64,000 nucleotides of DNA from CAXQZM01 sp965229645 (GTDB lineage: Bacteria; Pseudomonadota; Alphaproteobacteria; UBA7985), in the NCBI GenBank assembly GCA_965229645.1, contig OZ245893.1:2976001-3040000 (forward strand). The letters run 5' to 3'. The first letter of the stretch is position 1, and every line of letters begins with the position of its first letter. Shown piece after piece: positions 26,456-36,143 of this stretch. Under the pieces are notes generated by a model. The model was given only the letters and a program-made list of their open reading frames with translations. It was not told where the DNA came from and ran no database searches. Both the position numbers and the translations under genes were made by a program.

Positions 26456-27355
26456 ATGAAATCCCTTCTCTTGGCGTCTGCCGTCGCCCTCGTCGGCGCG
26501 CCTGCCTCGGCGGAGCCTTACCGCGTGTTGCTGGACTGGTTTTTCAATCCCGATCATGGGCCGCTGCTGGTCGCCGATGCGCTGGGGTATTTTGCCGAAG
26601 CGGGGCTGGAGGTCGAGTTTGTCGAGCCCGCCGACCCGACCGCGCCGCCGTTTCAGGTGGCCGCGGGGGAGGGGCACATGGCGATTTCGTATCAGCCCGA
26701 CTTTCACCTGCTGACGAACCAAGGCCTTGAGATCGAGTGGGTCGGCACGCTTGTCGATAGCCCGCTCAACTCCCTGGTCGTCGCGGGCGACGGCCCCATC
26801 GAGACTATGGCCGATTTGGCAGGGGAACGGATCGGCTATTCGGTCGAGGGGTTTCAGACCGCCTTGGTCGCGACCATGCTGGGCACCGCGGGCTTGAGCC
26901 TGGAGGATGTGGAGCTGATCAACGTCAACTTCGCGCTCTCCCCCTCGATCTACGCGGGGCAAGTCGTTGCCGCCATCGGGGCCTTCCGTAATTTTGAACT
27001 GAACCAAATGGACCTGGACGGCGCGCCAGGGCGGGTGTTTTTGCCCGAGGATTTTGGGGTGCCGTCCTACGCCGAGCTGATCTTTGTGACCCACCCCGAC
27101 CGCGCCGCCAACGAAGAAACAGCGGCGTTCCTAACCGCCGTTGAGCGCGGCGCCCAGGCCATCGCCGCTGACCCCGAGGGTGCCTTTGCGCACTTTATTG
27201 AAGGACGCGAAGCCCTGCTCGACACCCCGCTGAACCGCAAGGCCTGGCACGACACGGCGCCGCTGCTCGCCACGGACGTGATCGGCTACGACCCTGCGCA
27301 ATTTGCCGACATGGCCGCCTACATGGCAGCGGCGGGCTTGATCGACGGGTCCTAG
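26456..27355 (+). CDS. thiY: NMT1/ThiY-type substrate-binding protein
   Basis: 299 aa. Signal peptide at residues 1-19 (SLLLASAVALVGAPASAEP). NMT1/THI5-like core: VLLDWFFNPDHGPLLVADALGYF, the phosphate/pyrimidine-site region QPDFHLLTNQGLEIEWVGTLVDSPLNSL, and GERIGYSVEGFQ. It should bind a pyrimidine precursor of thiamine (such as N-formyl-aminopyrimidine or HMP). Under the upstream TPP riboswitch. Confidence 0.9.
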   Translation: MKSLLLASAVALVGAPASAEPYRVLLDWFFNPDHGPLLVADALGYFAEAGLEVEFVEPADPTAPPFQVAAGEGHMAISYQPDFHLLTNQGLEIEWVGTLVDSPLNSLVVAGDGPIETMADLAGERIGYSVEGFQTALVATMLGTAGLSLEDVELINVNFALSPSIYAGQVVAAIGAFRNFELNQMDLDGAPGRVFLPEDFGVPSYAELIFVTHPDRAANEETAAFLTAVERGAQAIAADPEGAFAHFIEGREALLDTPLNRKAWHDTAPLLATDVIGYDPAQFADMAAYMAAAGLIDGS

Positions 27356-27523
27356 AGTCTTTGTCGGTGGAAACGGCGCTGCCTTCCCCATAATTGCTGC
27401 ACATAAGTTACGAGATTGAATCTAAATTGATACGGTAAATTGCACGCATAAGTGTTTATATTTGGAATTTAACCGCCGAATTGATATGAGTCATGGAAAG
27501 AAATTGACTTAAGGAGCATTCCT

Positions 27524-28741
27524 ATGCGCATCGCAGTTTTCGGCGGAGACGGGTTTTGTGGGTGGCCCACCAGCCTGCACCTTTCGGCCCAAGGTCATGA
27601 AGTGACCATCATCGATAACCTATCCCGGCGTTGGATCGACACCGAATTGGGGGTGCAGTCGCTGACGCCCATGGACTCGATCCAGGAACGCACGCGGATC
27701 TGGCGGCAAGAAACGGGGCACCTGATCGACTTTCAGTTGCTCGACTTAGCGACCGACTACCAACGCCTCAAGCAGTGGCTGACCGACTGGCGACCCGACG
27801 CGGTGGTGCATTTCGCCGAGCAGCGCGCCGCGCCCTACTCCATGAAGTCCGACTTGCATAAGAACTATACGGTCAACAACAACGTCTCGGCCACGCACAA
27901 TGTCCTGAACGCCCTGGTGGAAACGGGCATCGACGCGCATCTGGTGCATCTGGGGACCATGGGGGTCTATGGCTATTCCACCATCGGTGCCGAAATCCCC
28001 GAGGGCTATTTGGATGTGGGGATCGCGTTGCAAGACGGGTCGCAAGCGCAGCAGTCGATCCTGTACCCAACGCGCCCTGGGTCGGTCTATCATATGACCA
28101 AATCGCTCGATCAAATCCTGTTCCAGTTTTACGCCCAAAACGATAAGCTCAGGATCACGGACCTGCATCAGGGCATCGTCTGGGGGGCGCAGACGCGCGA
28201 AACCGCCCTGCACCCGCAACTGGTTAACCGCTTTGACTACGACGGCGACTACGGAACGGTGCTCAATCGCTTCCTGATCCAGGCGGCCATCGGCCACCCG
28301 CTCACGGTCCATGGTACAGGCGGGCAGACGCGCGCCTTCATCCATATCCAGGACACGGTCAAGTGCATCGAAACCGCGCTGCAAAATCCGCCGCAAGCGG
28401 GGGATCGGGTCGAGATTTTCAACCAAATGACCGAAACCCACCGCGTGCGCGACTTGGCCGAACTGGTCGCCAGGGTCACCGGGGCCGAGGTCGCCTATGT
28501 ACCCAACCCGCGTCAGGAAGCCGCAGAGAACGACTTGCTGGTCAAGAACGACAAGTTCAAGGCCTTAGGCCTCGACCTCATTACCCTTTCCGAAGGGTTG
28601 CTGGACGATGTGCTGGAGATTTCCAAGAAGTACGTCCATCGCGTCGATCGCAGCCGCATTCCCGCCGTCTCGGGCTGGACCAAGGCGCGCGCGGCGGCGG
28701 CGCAAGCGGGCCTCAAGCCCAGTCTGGTCAAGGCGGCCTAA
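27524..28741 (+). CDS. sqdB: UDP-sulfoquinovose synthase
   Basis: 405-aa extended SDR. The NAD motif is VFGGDGFCGWPTSLHL. The SQD1-specific start, DNLSRRWIDTELGVQSLTP, and the catalytic YHMTKS follow, then GIVWGAQTRET, as in SQD1/SqdB. It makes UDP-sulfoquinovose from UDP-glucose and sulfite for the membrane sulfolipid SQDG. First gene of a sqdB-D-C cluster; upstream 27356-27523 is AT-rich and probably holds the promoter. Confidence 0.95.
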   Translation: MRIAVFGGDGFCGWPTSLHLSAQGHEVTIIDNLSRRWIDTELGVQSLTPMDSIQERTRIWRQETGHLIDFQLLDLATDYQRLKQWLTDWRPDAVVHFAEQRAAPYSMKSDLHKNYTVNNNVSATHNVLNALVETGIDAHLVHLGTMGVYGYSTIGAEIPEGYLDVGIALQDGSQAQQSILYPTRPGSVYHMTKSLDQILFQFYAQNDKLRITDLHQGIVWGAQTRETALHPQLVNRFDYDGDYGTVLNRFLIQAAIGHPLTVHGTGGQTRAFIHIQDTVKCIETALQNPPQAGDRVEIFNQMTETHRVRDLAELVARVTGAEVAYVPNPRQEAAENDLLVKNDKFKALGLDLITLSEGLLDDVLEISKKYVHRVDRSRIPAVSGWTKARAAAAQAGLKPSLVKAA

Positions 28742-29536
28742 GTGGCGGACCAGCGCCACGCTTATGTGACGCTGGTCACCAACCCTGACTTTGCCAAGGG
28801 CGCGCGCGCCCTGGCACGGTCGATCCAGGCGTGCGGCGCCACCGCGCCGCTCTGGGTCATGAGCACCTATGAAGGCGCAGAAGTTGAGGCGCTACAGCAG
28901 TGGGGCGCTAAAATCGTGCCCGTGCGCGTCCCCGAGGTGTCGGCGGCGTTCTGCGCCCGCCATGGGCGCGCCGCAGTCCATGCCAAAAACCCCTTCACCA
29001 AAGGCACCAAGCCCGCCTTCCACGACCCGCTGAACAACTTTGCCAAGCTGCGGCTCTGGCAGTTGACCGACTTGGATCGGGCGGTGTTTTTGGACGCCGA
29101 CACGCTCATGCTGCGCCCGTGCGACCGCTTGTTCGCCTATCCAGAATTTGCAGCCGCGCCCAATGTTTACGAGGGCTTAGGGGATTTTTTTCGACTCAAT
29201 TCTGGGGTGTTCGTCGCCGCGCCCTGCGCCGCGACCTACGCGCGCATGATCGACGCCTTGGATGCGCCCGAGGCCTATTGGCCGCGCACCGACCAGACCT
29301 TTTTGCAAGAGTTCTTCCCCGACTGGCACGGTCTGCCCCATATCTACAACACGCTCCAGTACATCTATGTCAATTTGCCCGAGTTGTGGAACCTGCCCGC
29401 AACCCACGTTCTGCACTACCAGTACGAAAAGCCGTGGCAGCGCGACCATCCCAAAGCCTTCCAACTCCAGCCGCTGATCGACCTGTGGTGGCAGGTCCAT
29501 GACCAGGGCACCTTGCCCGATCTTGGCAGCCTATGA
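28742..29536 (+). CDS. sqdD: Glycogenin-like glycosyltransferase SqdD (GT8)
   Basis: 264 aa, GTG start directly after the sqdB stop. The GT8 fold shows YVTLVTNPDFAKGARALARSI, the DxD motif in RAVFLDADTLMLRP, and HVLHYQYEKPW near the end. In Rhodobacter sqdD follows sqdB and encodes a glycogenin-like transferase acting in SQDG synthesis; the same order here supports the call. Confidence 0.88.
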   Translation: MADQRHAYVTLVTNPDFAKGARALARSIQACGATAPLWVMSTYEGAEVEALQQWGAKIVPVRVPEVSAAFCARHGRAAVHAKNPFTKGTKPAFHDPLNNFAKLRLWQLTDLDRAVFLDADTLMLRPCDRLFAYPEFAAAPNVYEGLGDFFRLNSGVFVAAPCAATYARMIDALDAPEAYWPRTDQTFLQEFFPDWHGLPHIYNTLQYIYVNLPELWNLPATHVLHYQYEKPWQRDHPKAFQLQPLIDLWWQVHDQGTLPDLGSL

Positions 29537-30405
29537 AGGCGCGCGCCAAGGGGCGCATCGCCGTCACGGGCGCGGGCGGGCGTTTGGGGCGCTTCATCGT
29601 GCCGAAGTTAAAGAGCCTGGGCTACGAGATCCGCAGCCTGTCGGGCTGCTGCCCCGAGGGTCTGGCCAGCGCCGACTTTCGACCTTTCTTGCGCGGTTGC
29701 GACGGCTTGGTCCATGCCGCCTTTGCCCATGTGCCTGGCAAATACCGGGGCGGGGAAGGCGACGATCCCGAGGCATTCTGGGCGCTAAACCACGACGGCA
29801 CCGTGCGCCTAATCAATCAAGCGCGGGAGGTAGGGGTGCGGCGGGCGGTGCTGTTCTCCAGCCGCGCGGTCTATGGTGCCAGCCAAACCTGGCGGTCGGA
29901 ACCCTTGGACGAAAGCGTAAAACCCGCGCCCGATACACTTTACGGGGAGCTTAAGCTGGCCGCCGAGCGCCTAGCCCAAACCCGCAGCCATGCCGCCATG
30001 CCGATCATCGCCCTACGCCCCACAGGGGTCTATGGCGGCGACGCCAAGCACAACAAGTGGACGCCGCTATTCCAAGACGCGCTAAAAGGGTTGATCCCAA
30101 CCACCAACCGCGTCAGCACCGAGGTCAGCGGGCACAGCGTCGCAGCGGCGGTAGCGCTAGCCTTGAGCGCCCAAGGCGCGGCCATGGGCGGGCAGGTCTT
30201 TAACTTGAGCGATGGGCGGATCGCGCTGGGAGAGATTTTGGCGTTCGCAGGGTTCGACACCCGCGCTCTGCCCACGCCAACACCTTTTCAAGGCCCCGAA
30301 CTATCGTGCGCCCGCATCGCCGCCTTGGGTCTGGTCTTTCCAGGGCGCGAGGGCGTGAGGCAAGCCGCCGAAGCCTTGCGGCGCGAATTGACAGACCCGA
30401 GCTAA
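29533..30405 (+). CDS. sqdC: NAD-dependent epimerase/reductase, SqdC-like
   Basis: 290-aa SDR: IAVTGAGGRLGRFIVPKL Rossmann start, FSSRAVYG, and catalytic YGELKLAAE. ATG overlaps the sqdD stop (ATGA). Third gene of the cluster, the place of sqdC in Rhodobacter, where loss of sqdC changes sulfolipid products. Identity as SqdC rests mainly on position, since SDR sequences are generic. Confidence 0.7.
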   Translation: MKARAKGRIAVTGAGGRLGRFIVPKLKSLGYEIRSLSGCCPEGLASADFRPFLRGCDGLVHAAFAHVPGKYRGGEGDDPEAFWALNHDGTVRLINQAREVGVRRAVLFSSRAVYGASQTWRSEPLDESVKPAPDTLYGELKLAAERLAQTRSHAAMPIIALRPTGVYGGDAKHNKWTPLFQDALKGLIPTTNRVSTEVSGHSVAAAVALALSAQGAAMGGQVFNLSDGRIALGEILAFAGFDTRALPTPTPFQGPELSCARIAALGLVFPGREGVRQAAEALRRELTDPS

Positions 30406-30422
30406 GCCCGCACAGACGCCCC

Positions 30423-31643
30423 ATGTCGCGGCCGATTTTCTTTGCCTTCTTTATTGTGACCCTGGACGCCATGGGGGCGGGATTGATCTTTCCTGTGTTG
30501 CCCGAGCTCTTGAGTCGCATTTTTGCGGTCGCCCCCGAAAGCAACTTGGTCACCGTCGGCGGGGCGGTGCTATTTTTGATTTTTGCCGCGCTCATGTTTT
30601 TTTGCGGGCCGATTGTCGGCAGCTTGTCGGATCGGTTTGGGCGGCAAAGGGTGCTGTTTCTTGCCATGGCCGCCATGGCGCTCGACTATGCGCTCATGGC
30701 CCTGTTTCCCCTGTTTTGGATCTTGGTGCTGGGGCGGGTTTTGGTTGGGGTTGCGGGTGCCTCTTACACCACCGCCTTCGCCATTGTCGGCGATGTGTCC
30801 GACGAACAGACGCGCGGGCGCAACTTCGGGATTGTGTCGTCGGGCCTTGGTTTGGGATTTATTATCGGGCCGCTGATCGGTGGCTGGGTTGGCAGTTTTG
30901 ATTTGACGCTGCCGTTTTGGCTGGCGGCGGGCATCGCGGGCCTTGCTGCGGTTCTGTCGGTGACGCTGTTCCAGGAGACCTTGCCGATCAGCGCGCGGCG
31001 GCCCTTTTCGTTCGGCGAGGCCAACGCCCTATCGGTGTTTGCCCGCCTGCGCGCCAACCCTGCCATTGCGGGGTTCCTGCTGGCTTTGTTGATCTTCTCG
31101 TGCGGAGAGTCGGTCTATGAGAGCATCTGGACCTACTACGGCACCGTGGCCTTTGGCTGGACCTCTTGGGACATTGGCATGACCCTGGTGGTTTTCGGGC
31201 TCGGCATGGCGCTAGTCCAAGGCGGGCTATCGGGGCCCGCCATCACCCGCTTTGGGCCGCTGCCCGTGGCGCTGGGGTCCATGGCGCTGTCGTGCCTGGG
31301 CCTCTTGGCCATGGCCTTTGCCTGGGCGACCTGGGTTATCTACGCGCTCATGCCGCTCATGTGGATCACGGGTTTAGCCTTGCCCGCCGTGCAAACTTAC
31401 TTGAGCGAACGCACCGATGAGCGGCACCAGGGCGAGTTGCAAGGGGTCCTGGCCTCCATCGCCGCCTTGGCCCTAATCGTCGCGGGCGCTTACGGCTACG
31501 GCGCGCTGCTGATCGGGACCCTAGAGGGCGCGCCCTGGCGGGTGCCAGGCTTGCCCTATGCCGTCGCCCTCGTGCTGTGTTGCGGGGCCTTGGTCCTGTT
31601 CTGGCGCGCGGCACGCCAGGGGAGCGCATCGGACACCACATGA
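30423..31643 (+). CDS. MFS efflux transporter (TetA-like)
   Basis: 406 aa from ATG 30423, twelve hydrophobic helices. MFS motif A is GSLSDRFGRQRVLF; the DHA1 features FAIVGDVSDEQTRGRNFG and GPLIGGWVG are present. Drug:H+ antiporter family 1, Tet-like subgroup. It follows the sqd genes closely but has no evident link with sulfolipid. Confidence 0.85.
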   Translation: MSRPIFFAFFIVTLDAMGAGLIFPVLPELLSRIFAVAPESNLVTVGGAVLFLIFAALMFFCGPIVGSLSDRFGRQRVLFLAMAAMALDYALMALFPLFWILVLGRVLVGVAGASYTTAFAIVGDVSDEQTRGRNFGIVSSGLGLGFIIGPLIGGWVGSFDLTLPFWLAAGIAGLAAVLSVTLFQETLPISARRPFSFGEANALSVFARLRANPAIAGFLLALLIFSCGESVYESIWTYYGTVAFGWTSWDIGMTLVVFGLGMALVQGGLSGPAITRFGPLPVALGSMALSCLGLLAMAFAWATWVIYALMPLMWITGLALPAVQTYLSERTDERHQGELQGVLASIAALALIVAGAYGYGALLIGTLEGAPWRVPGLPYAVALVLCCGALVLFWRAARQGSASDTT

Positions 31644-31680
31644 AAATATCTTGAGAAGCAACTGAAAGAACTCAATATTC

Positions 31681-31930
31681 TAATACCAGCGACAACTAGG
31701 AATGACTTTTTTTCGCTGGTATAAGGGCCGCGACTGCGGCCCCCGCAGCGGCCCCGAGATGAGCTAAGAAAGCGCCTCGGGGTATAAGCGAAGGCCCCGT
31801 CCTGCGGTCGGGCTGAGCGAGCCTAGCGAGCGAGTAGAGATCGCAACCCGAAAAAGGCGAAACGCGAAGCGTTTCTGCCGTGAGACACAAAACGGACAAA
31901 AAAGTGTCAACTTTTTTGGCCGTTGGTATA
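31681..31930 (+). repeat. R1 repeat, copy C
   Basis: 250 bp, same orientation as copy A: TAATACCAGCG...CGCTGGTATAAG hairpin, GC palindrome, CCGTCCTGCGGTCGGGCTGA, GCGAAACGCGAAGCGTTTC, GTGAGACACAAAACGG, AAAAAAGTGTCAACTTTTTT and a terminal GGCCGTTGGTATAA. The ends TAATACCAGCG and CGTTGGTATAA are imperfect inverted repeats. It ends 25 bp before the pyc start and must lie inside its leader. Confidence 0.8.
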
Positions 31931-31955
31931 AAGCCTTACGACTAGGAACAGCTTC

Positions 31956-34900
31956 ATGCAAACCATCACCAAACTGCTCGTTGCCAACCGTTCGGAAATC
32001 GCCATCCGCATCTTTCGGGCGGCAACCGAGCTCCAGATCAAGACCGTGGCGATTTATGGTCACGAAGATCGGTTTTCGCTGCATCGCTTTAAGGCCGATG
32101 AATCCTACTTGGTCGGCCAAGGGATGGAACCCATCGCCGCCTATCTGTCGGTGGAGGAAGTGATCCGCGTTGCCCTGGAAAGCGGCGCCGATGCCGTGCA
32201 TCCGGGGTATGGCTTTCTCTCGGAGAGTCCTGAACTGGCCGCGGCGTGCGCGGCCCATGGCTTGATTTTTGTCGGTCCGTCGGCGGATACTCTTACAGCC
32301 CTGGGCGATAAGGTCTCTGCACGGGCGCTGGCCCTGCAGGCAGAAGTGCCCGTGGTCCCCGCCACCGATGCCTTGCCCGACGATGAGGCGGCGATCTTAG
32401 CCGAGGCCGATCGCCTTGGCCTGCCGCTGATGATTAAGGCCAGCTGGGGCGGCGGCGGCCGCGGGATGCGGCGGGTGATGGACCGCGACAATTTGATTGA
32501 GGAAGTGCGCGAAGCCAAGCGCGAGAGTCAGGCCGCCTTTGGTAAGGACGAGGTCTATCTGGAAAAACTGATCGAGCGCGCCCGTCATGTCGAGGTGCAA
32601 GTGCTGGGCGACCAAGCAGGCAATGTCGTTCACCTGTACGAGCGCGACTGTTCGGTGCAGCGGCGCAATCAAAAGGTCGTCGAAATGGCCCCAGCACACT
32701 GGATGCAGGGCGAGGTGCGCCAGGCCATGCTGGATGCTGCGGTGCGCCTCGCGAAAACCGCAGGCTACCAAAACGCGGGCACCGTCGAATTCCTCTACGA
32801 TCTCGACAGCCAGGACTTCTACTTCATCGAGGTCAATCCGCGCGTACAAGTCGAGCATACGGTCACGGAGGAGGTCACGGGCCTCGACATCGTGCAGGCG
32901 CAGATTCTGATCGCCCAGGGCGGGCTGATCGGCGGCGCGGGCAAACGCGCCTCGGGCATCCCAACGCAGAGCAAGATCCGCACCAAGGGTTACGCCATTC
33001 AATGCCGCGTGACGACGGAGGACCCTGAAAACAGTTTCATGCCCGACTATGGCCGGATCACCGCCTACCGTTCGGCGAACGGGCACGGCGTGCGCCTCGA
33101 CGGCGGCAATGGCTTTTCGGGCGCGCAAGTGACGCCGCACTACGACAGTCTGCTGGTCAAGGTCATCATCCATGCCCCGCGCCGCGAAACCGCGCTGCGG
33201 CGGCTGGACCGGGTATTGCGCGAGTTCCGCATTCGCGGGGTCAAGACCAACTTGCCGTTCCTGATCGGGCTGATCAACCATCCTCGGTTCCAATCGGGCG
33301 ACTTTACCACGCGCTTCATCGACGAAACGCCCGAGCTGTTCGAGTTCAAGAAGCGCAAAGACCGCGCCAGTCGTTTGCTCTCCTACGTCGCCGAAACGCT
33401 GGTCAACGGCAACCCCGAGGTCGCGGGTCTGGCGCAAGTCCGCAGCCCCCTGGCGCGCTTGCCCCAAGTCGAGGCGCAAGATACGCCAGGGTCGCGGCAG
33501 ATTTTTAAGGAGCGCGGCGCCGAGGGCTTGCGCGACTGGGTGTTGGCGCAAGACCGCTTGCTGCTGACCGACACGACCTTCCGCGACGCCCATCAATCCC
33601 TGCTCGCCACACGGATGCGCACGGCGGACCTGCTAGCACCCGTGCCCGCTTACCAGGCGGGCATGCGCGGGCTGTTCTCGCTGGAAAATTGGGGCGGGGC
33701 GACCTTCGATGTTTCTATGCGGTTCTTGCGCGAGTCGCCCTGGGCGCGGCTGCACAAGATGCGCGCGGCCTGCCCCGACATCTTGTTCCAGATGCTGCTG
33801 CGCGGGTCCAACGGGGTCGGCTATACTTCCTACCCCGACAATGTCGTGCAGTACTTTATCGACAAGGCCGCCGATGCGGGCATGGACCTGTTTCGGGTCT
33901 TTGATTCGCTCAATTGGGTCGAGAATATGCGGGTCAGCTTTGATCGTGTGCTGAAGACGGGCGCGATTTTGGAGGCGGCGATTTGCTACACGGGCGATCT
34001 GACCGCCGACACCGAAACCACCTATACGCTCGATTACTACGTCAAGATGGCCCGCGAGGTGGCGGCGGCGGGGGCGCATTTGATCGCGCTGAAAGACATG
34101 GCGGGCTTGCTCAAGCCGCAGGCGGCGCGGGTGCTGATCCCCGCGCTCCGCCAAGAAACGGGCCTGCCGATCCATTTCCATACCCACGATACCAGCGGCG
34201 GCGCGCTCGCCACCCAACTGGCGGCGGCGGAGGCAGGGGCCGACATCATCGATGGGGCCATGGACGCCCTATCGGGCGGCACCTCGCAACCCAACCTGGG
34301 TACCTTGCAAGAAATGCTGCGCGGCAGCGAACGCGACCCAGGCTTGTCGCGTGCCAATTTGGACCAAATCAACGCCTATTGGGAACAGGCCCGGGCGCAC
34401 TACGCCATGTTCGAAAGCGCCGCGCCCGCTGGGTCGTCCGACGTCTATGTCCACGAAATGCCTGGCGGGCAATTCACCAACCTGAAGGCGCAGGCTAAGG
34501 CCTTAGGGGTCGGGGCCAACTGGCCGCTGGTGGTGACGCGCTACGCCGAGGTCAACCGCATGTTCGGCAATATCGTCAAGGTCACCCCCTCCTCCAAAGT
34601 CGTCGGGGATCTGGCGATCTATATGGTGAGCCACAATCTACGGCCCGAAGATGTGCTGGACCCAGACAAAGACATCGCCTTTCCCGATTCCGTCATCGCC
34701 CTCATGCGCGGGGACCTGGGCCAGCCCGTCAACCCCTTCCCCGCCGCCTTGCAAGCCAAAGTCTTGCGGGGCGAGGCACCGCTGACGGGTCGCCCAGGCG
34801 CGGCCCTGCCACCAGTGGATCTGGAAGCCGAGCGCGCCAAGATTGCCGCTGAATTGGGATTGCCGCTGGACCGCATCCACGACGAAGATCTGGCCGCTTA

Positions 34901-35432
34901 TCTCATGTATCCCCGGGTCTTCTTGGACTATGCCCGCGACCGTTTGGAGTTTGGCCCCGTTACCGAGCTGCCGACGCCGATCTTCTTTTGGGGACCTGCG
35001 GAGGGACAGGAGTTCTTCGTCGATCTTGAGCGTGGGCAGCGGCTCTACATTCGCTTTCTGGCCTTGTCCGACCCCGACCGCAAGGGCCAGCGCACCGCCT
35101 TCTTTGAGCTGAACGGCCAACCGCGCAACGCCACGGTCGTCGATCGATCGGCGGCCCCTGCCGACGGTGCGCGCGCGCAGGCCGATGGTTCCCCTGGTCA
35201 GGTCGGCGCGCCCATGCCAGGGACCGTTACGTCGCTGGCGGTTCAGGTCGGCCAACAGGTGGCAAAGGGCGCGGCCTTGCTAGGGATTGAGGCCATGAAG
35301 ATGGAAACGACCCTCTTTGCCGAAGTAAGCGGTGAGGTAAGCGAAATTGCTGTCAAGCCTGGGGATAGCGTTGAGACTAAGGACCTGCTGGTGGTAATAG
35401 CGACGACTTATACCAACGGCCAAAAAAGCTGA
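31956..35432 (+). CDS. pyc: Pyruvate carboxylase
   Basis: 1158 aa. Biotin carboxylase domain at residues 1-450 (ANRSEIAIRIFRAATEL, MIKASWGGGGRGMR, EVNPRVQVEHTVTEE). Carboxyltransferase at about 530-830 (DTTFRDAHQSLLATRMRT, ALKDMAGLL, HTHDTSGG). The conserved PYC C-terminal region is followed by the biotinyl domain with the biotin Lys in GIEAMKMETT. It makes oxaloacetate from pyruvate and bicarbonate. The last seven or so residues and the stop codon are supplied by repeat R1-D, which begins at 35408. Confidence 0.96.
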   Translation: MQTITKLLVANRSEIAIRIFRAATELQIKTVAIYGHEDRFSLHRFKADESYLVGQGMEPIAAYLSVEEVIRVALESGADAVHPGYGFLSESPELAAACAAHGLIFVGPSADTLTALGDKVSARALALQAEVPVVPATDALPDDEAAILAEADRLGLPLMIKASWGGGGRGMRRVMDRDNLIEEVREAKRESQAAFGKDEVYLEKLIERARHVEVQVLGDQAGNVVHLYERDCSVQRRNQKVVEMAPAHWMQGEVRQAMLDAAVRLAKTAGYQNAGTVEFLYDLDSQDFYFIEVNPRVQVEHTVTEEVTGLDIVQAQILIAQGGLIGGAGKRASGIPTQSKIRTKGYAIQCRVTTEDPENSFMPDYGRITAYRSANGHGVRLDGGNGFSGAQVTPHYDSLLVKVIIHAPRRETALRRLDRVLREFRIRGVKTNLPFLIGLINHPRFQSGDFTTRFIDETPELFEFKKRKDRASRLLSYVAETLVNGNPEVAGLAQVRSPLARLPQVEAQDTPGSRQIFKERGAEGLRDWVLAQDRLLLTDTTFRDAHQSLLATRMRTADLLAPVPAYQAGMRGLFSLENWGGATFDVSMRFLRESPWARLHKMRAACPDILFQMLLRGSNGVGYTSYPDNVVQYFIDKAADAGMDLFRVFDSLNWVENMRVSFDRVLKTGAILEAAICYTGDLTADTETTYTLDYYVKMAREVAAAGAHLIALKDMAGLLKPQAARVLIPALRQETGLPIHFHTHDTSGGALATQLAAAEAGADIIDGAMDALSGGTSQPNLGTLQEMLRGSERDPGLSRANLDQINAYWEQARAHYAMFESAAPAGSSDVYVHEMPGGQFTNLKAQAKALGVGANWPLVVTRYAEVNRMFGNIVKVTPSSKVVGDLAIYMVSHNLRPEDVLDPDKDIAFPDSVIALMRGDLGQPVNPFPAALQAKVLRGEAPLTGRPGAALPPVDLEAERAKIAAELGLPLDRIHDEDLAAYLMYPRVFLDYARDRLEFGPVTELPTPIFFWGPAEGQEFFVDLERGQRLYIRFLALSDPDRKGQRTAFFELNGQPRNATVVDRSAAPADGARAQADGSPGQVGAPMPGTVTSLAVQVGQQVAKGAALLGIEAMKMETTLFAEVSGEVSEIAVKPGDSVETKDLLVVIATTYTNGQKS

Positions 35433-35609
35433 CACTTTTTTGGCCGTTTTGTGTCTCACGGCAGAAACGCTTCGCGTTTCGCCTCCGACGGGGCCTCCGC
35501 TTATGCCCCGAGGCGCTTTCTTAGCTCATCTCGGGGCCGCTACGGGGGCCGCAGTCGCGGCCCTTATACCAGCGATCATTAGAGTCATTCTCAATCGCCG
35601 CTGGTATTA
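35408..35609 (-). repeat. R1 repeat, copy D (inverted)
   Basis: About 200 bp, inverted relative to copy C so that the pair brackets pyc. It starts TTATACCAACGGCC inside the pyc coding region, and ends with the CGCTGGTATTA hairpin. It lacks part of the internal segment of copy C. Confidence 0.8.
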
Positions 35610-35795
35610 GAGCTCCTTAATGGTCGTGGATATTCCTTGGGGTCAGTGCGGCCTTGGGGGGGGTAAAATAAGCGCTTGCAATTTGGATACAATGTAGTTA
35701 TTTGTGATCGGAGCGGTGGATGAGGATGCCTTTTTCATGGAGGCATCGGCAACGAGGATGACAACGCCTCTTCAATTTGAACTTAGGAGACAAGT

Positions 35796-36143
35796 ATGAC
35801 GACGCCCTTTTCATTGAGACTGAACGAACGTGCCAAGAGCGAACTTGAGGCGATGGCGCGCGCGACGCGACGCTCGCGCGCCTTTCTTGTTAACGAAGCC
35901 ATCCATAGCTACGCAGCACGCTATACACAAAGCACGACAGCAGATTTGGGCGCTGATGCCCCTGGTTTTGCGGAATCGCAGTCGTCACCCTTTGATGCAG
36001 GATTGCAAGCGCATCCGCAGCAACCGCCCAAGTACAAGCCTGTGGATATTCGTAAATACGTTGGTTCCATGCGCGGGACGTTCGGCTCGGTCGAAGATAC
36101 GGACGCCTACCTCGCAGGTGAACGCGCGTCATGGGGGGCTTAA
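35796..36143 (+). CDS. RHH-type antitoxin
   Basis: 115 aa. The N-terminal ribbon-helix-helix is FSLRLNERAKSELEAMARATRRSRAFLVNEAIHSY. The remainder is a flexible toxin-binding tail. It precedes and overlaps the PIN gene by 13 bp, the standard antitoxin-toxin order. ATG 35796 follows TAGGAGACA. The 186-bp gap upstream (35610-35795) holds the promoter. Confidence 0.85.
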   Translation: MTTPFSLRLNERAKSELEAMARATRRSRAFLVNEAIHSYAARYTQSTTADLGADAPGFAESQSSPFDAGLQAHPQQPPKYKPVDIRKYVGSMRGTFGSVEDTDAYLAGERASWGA

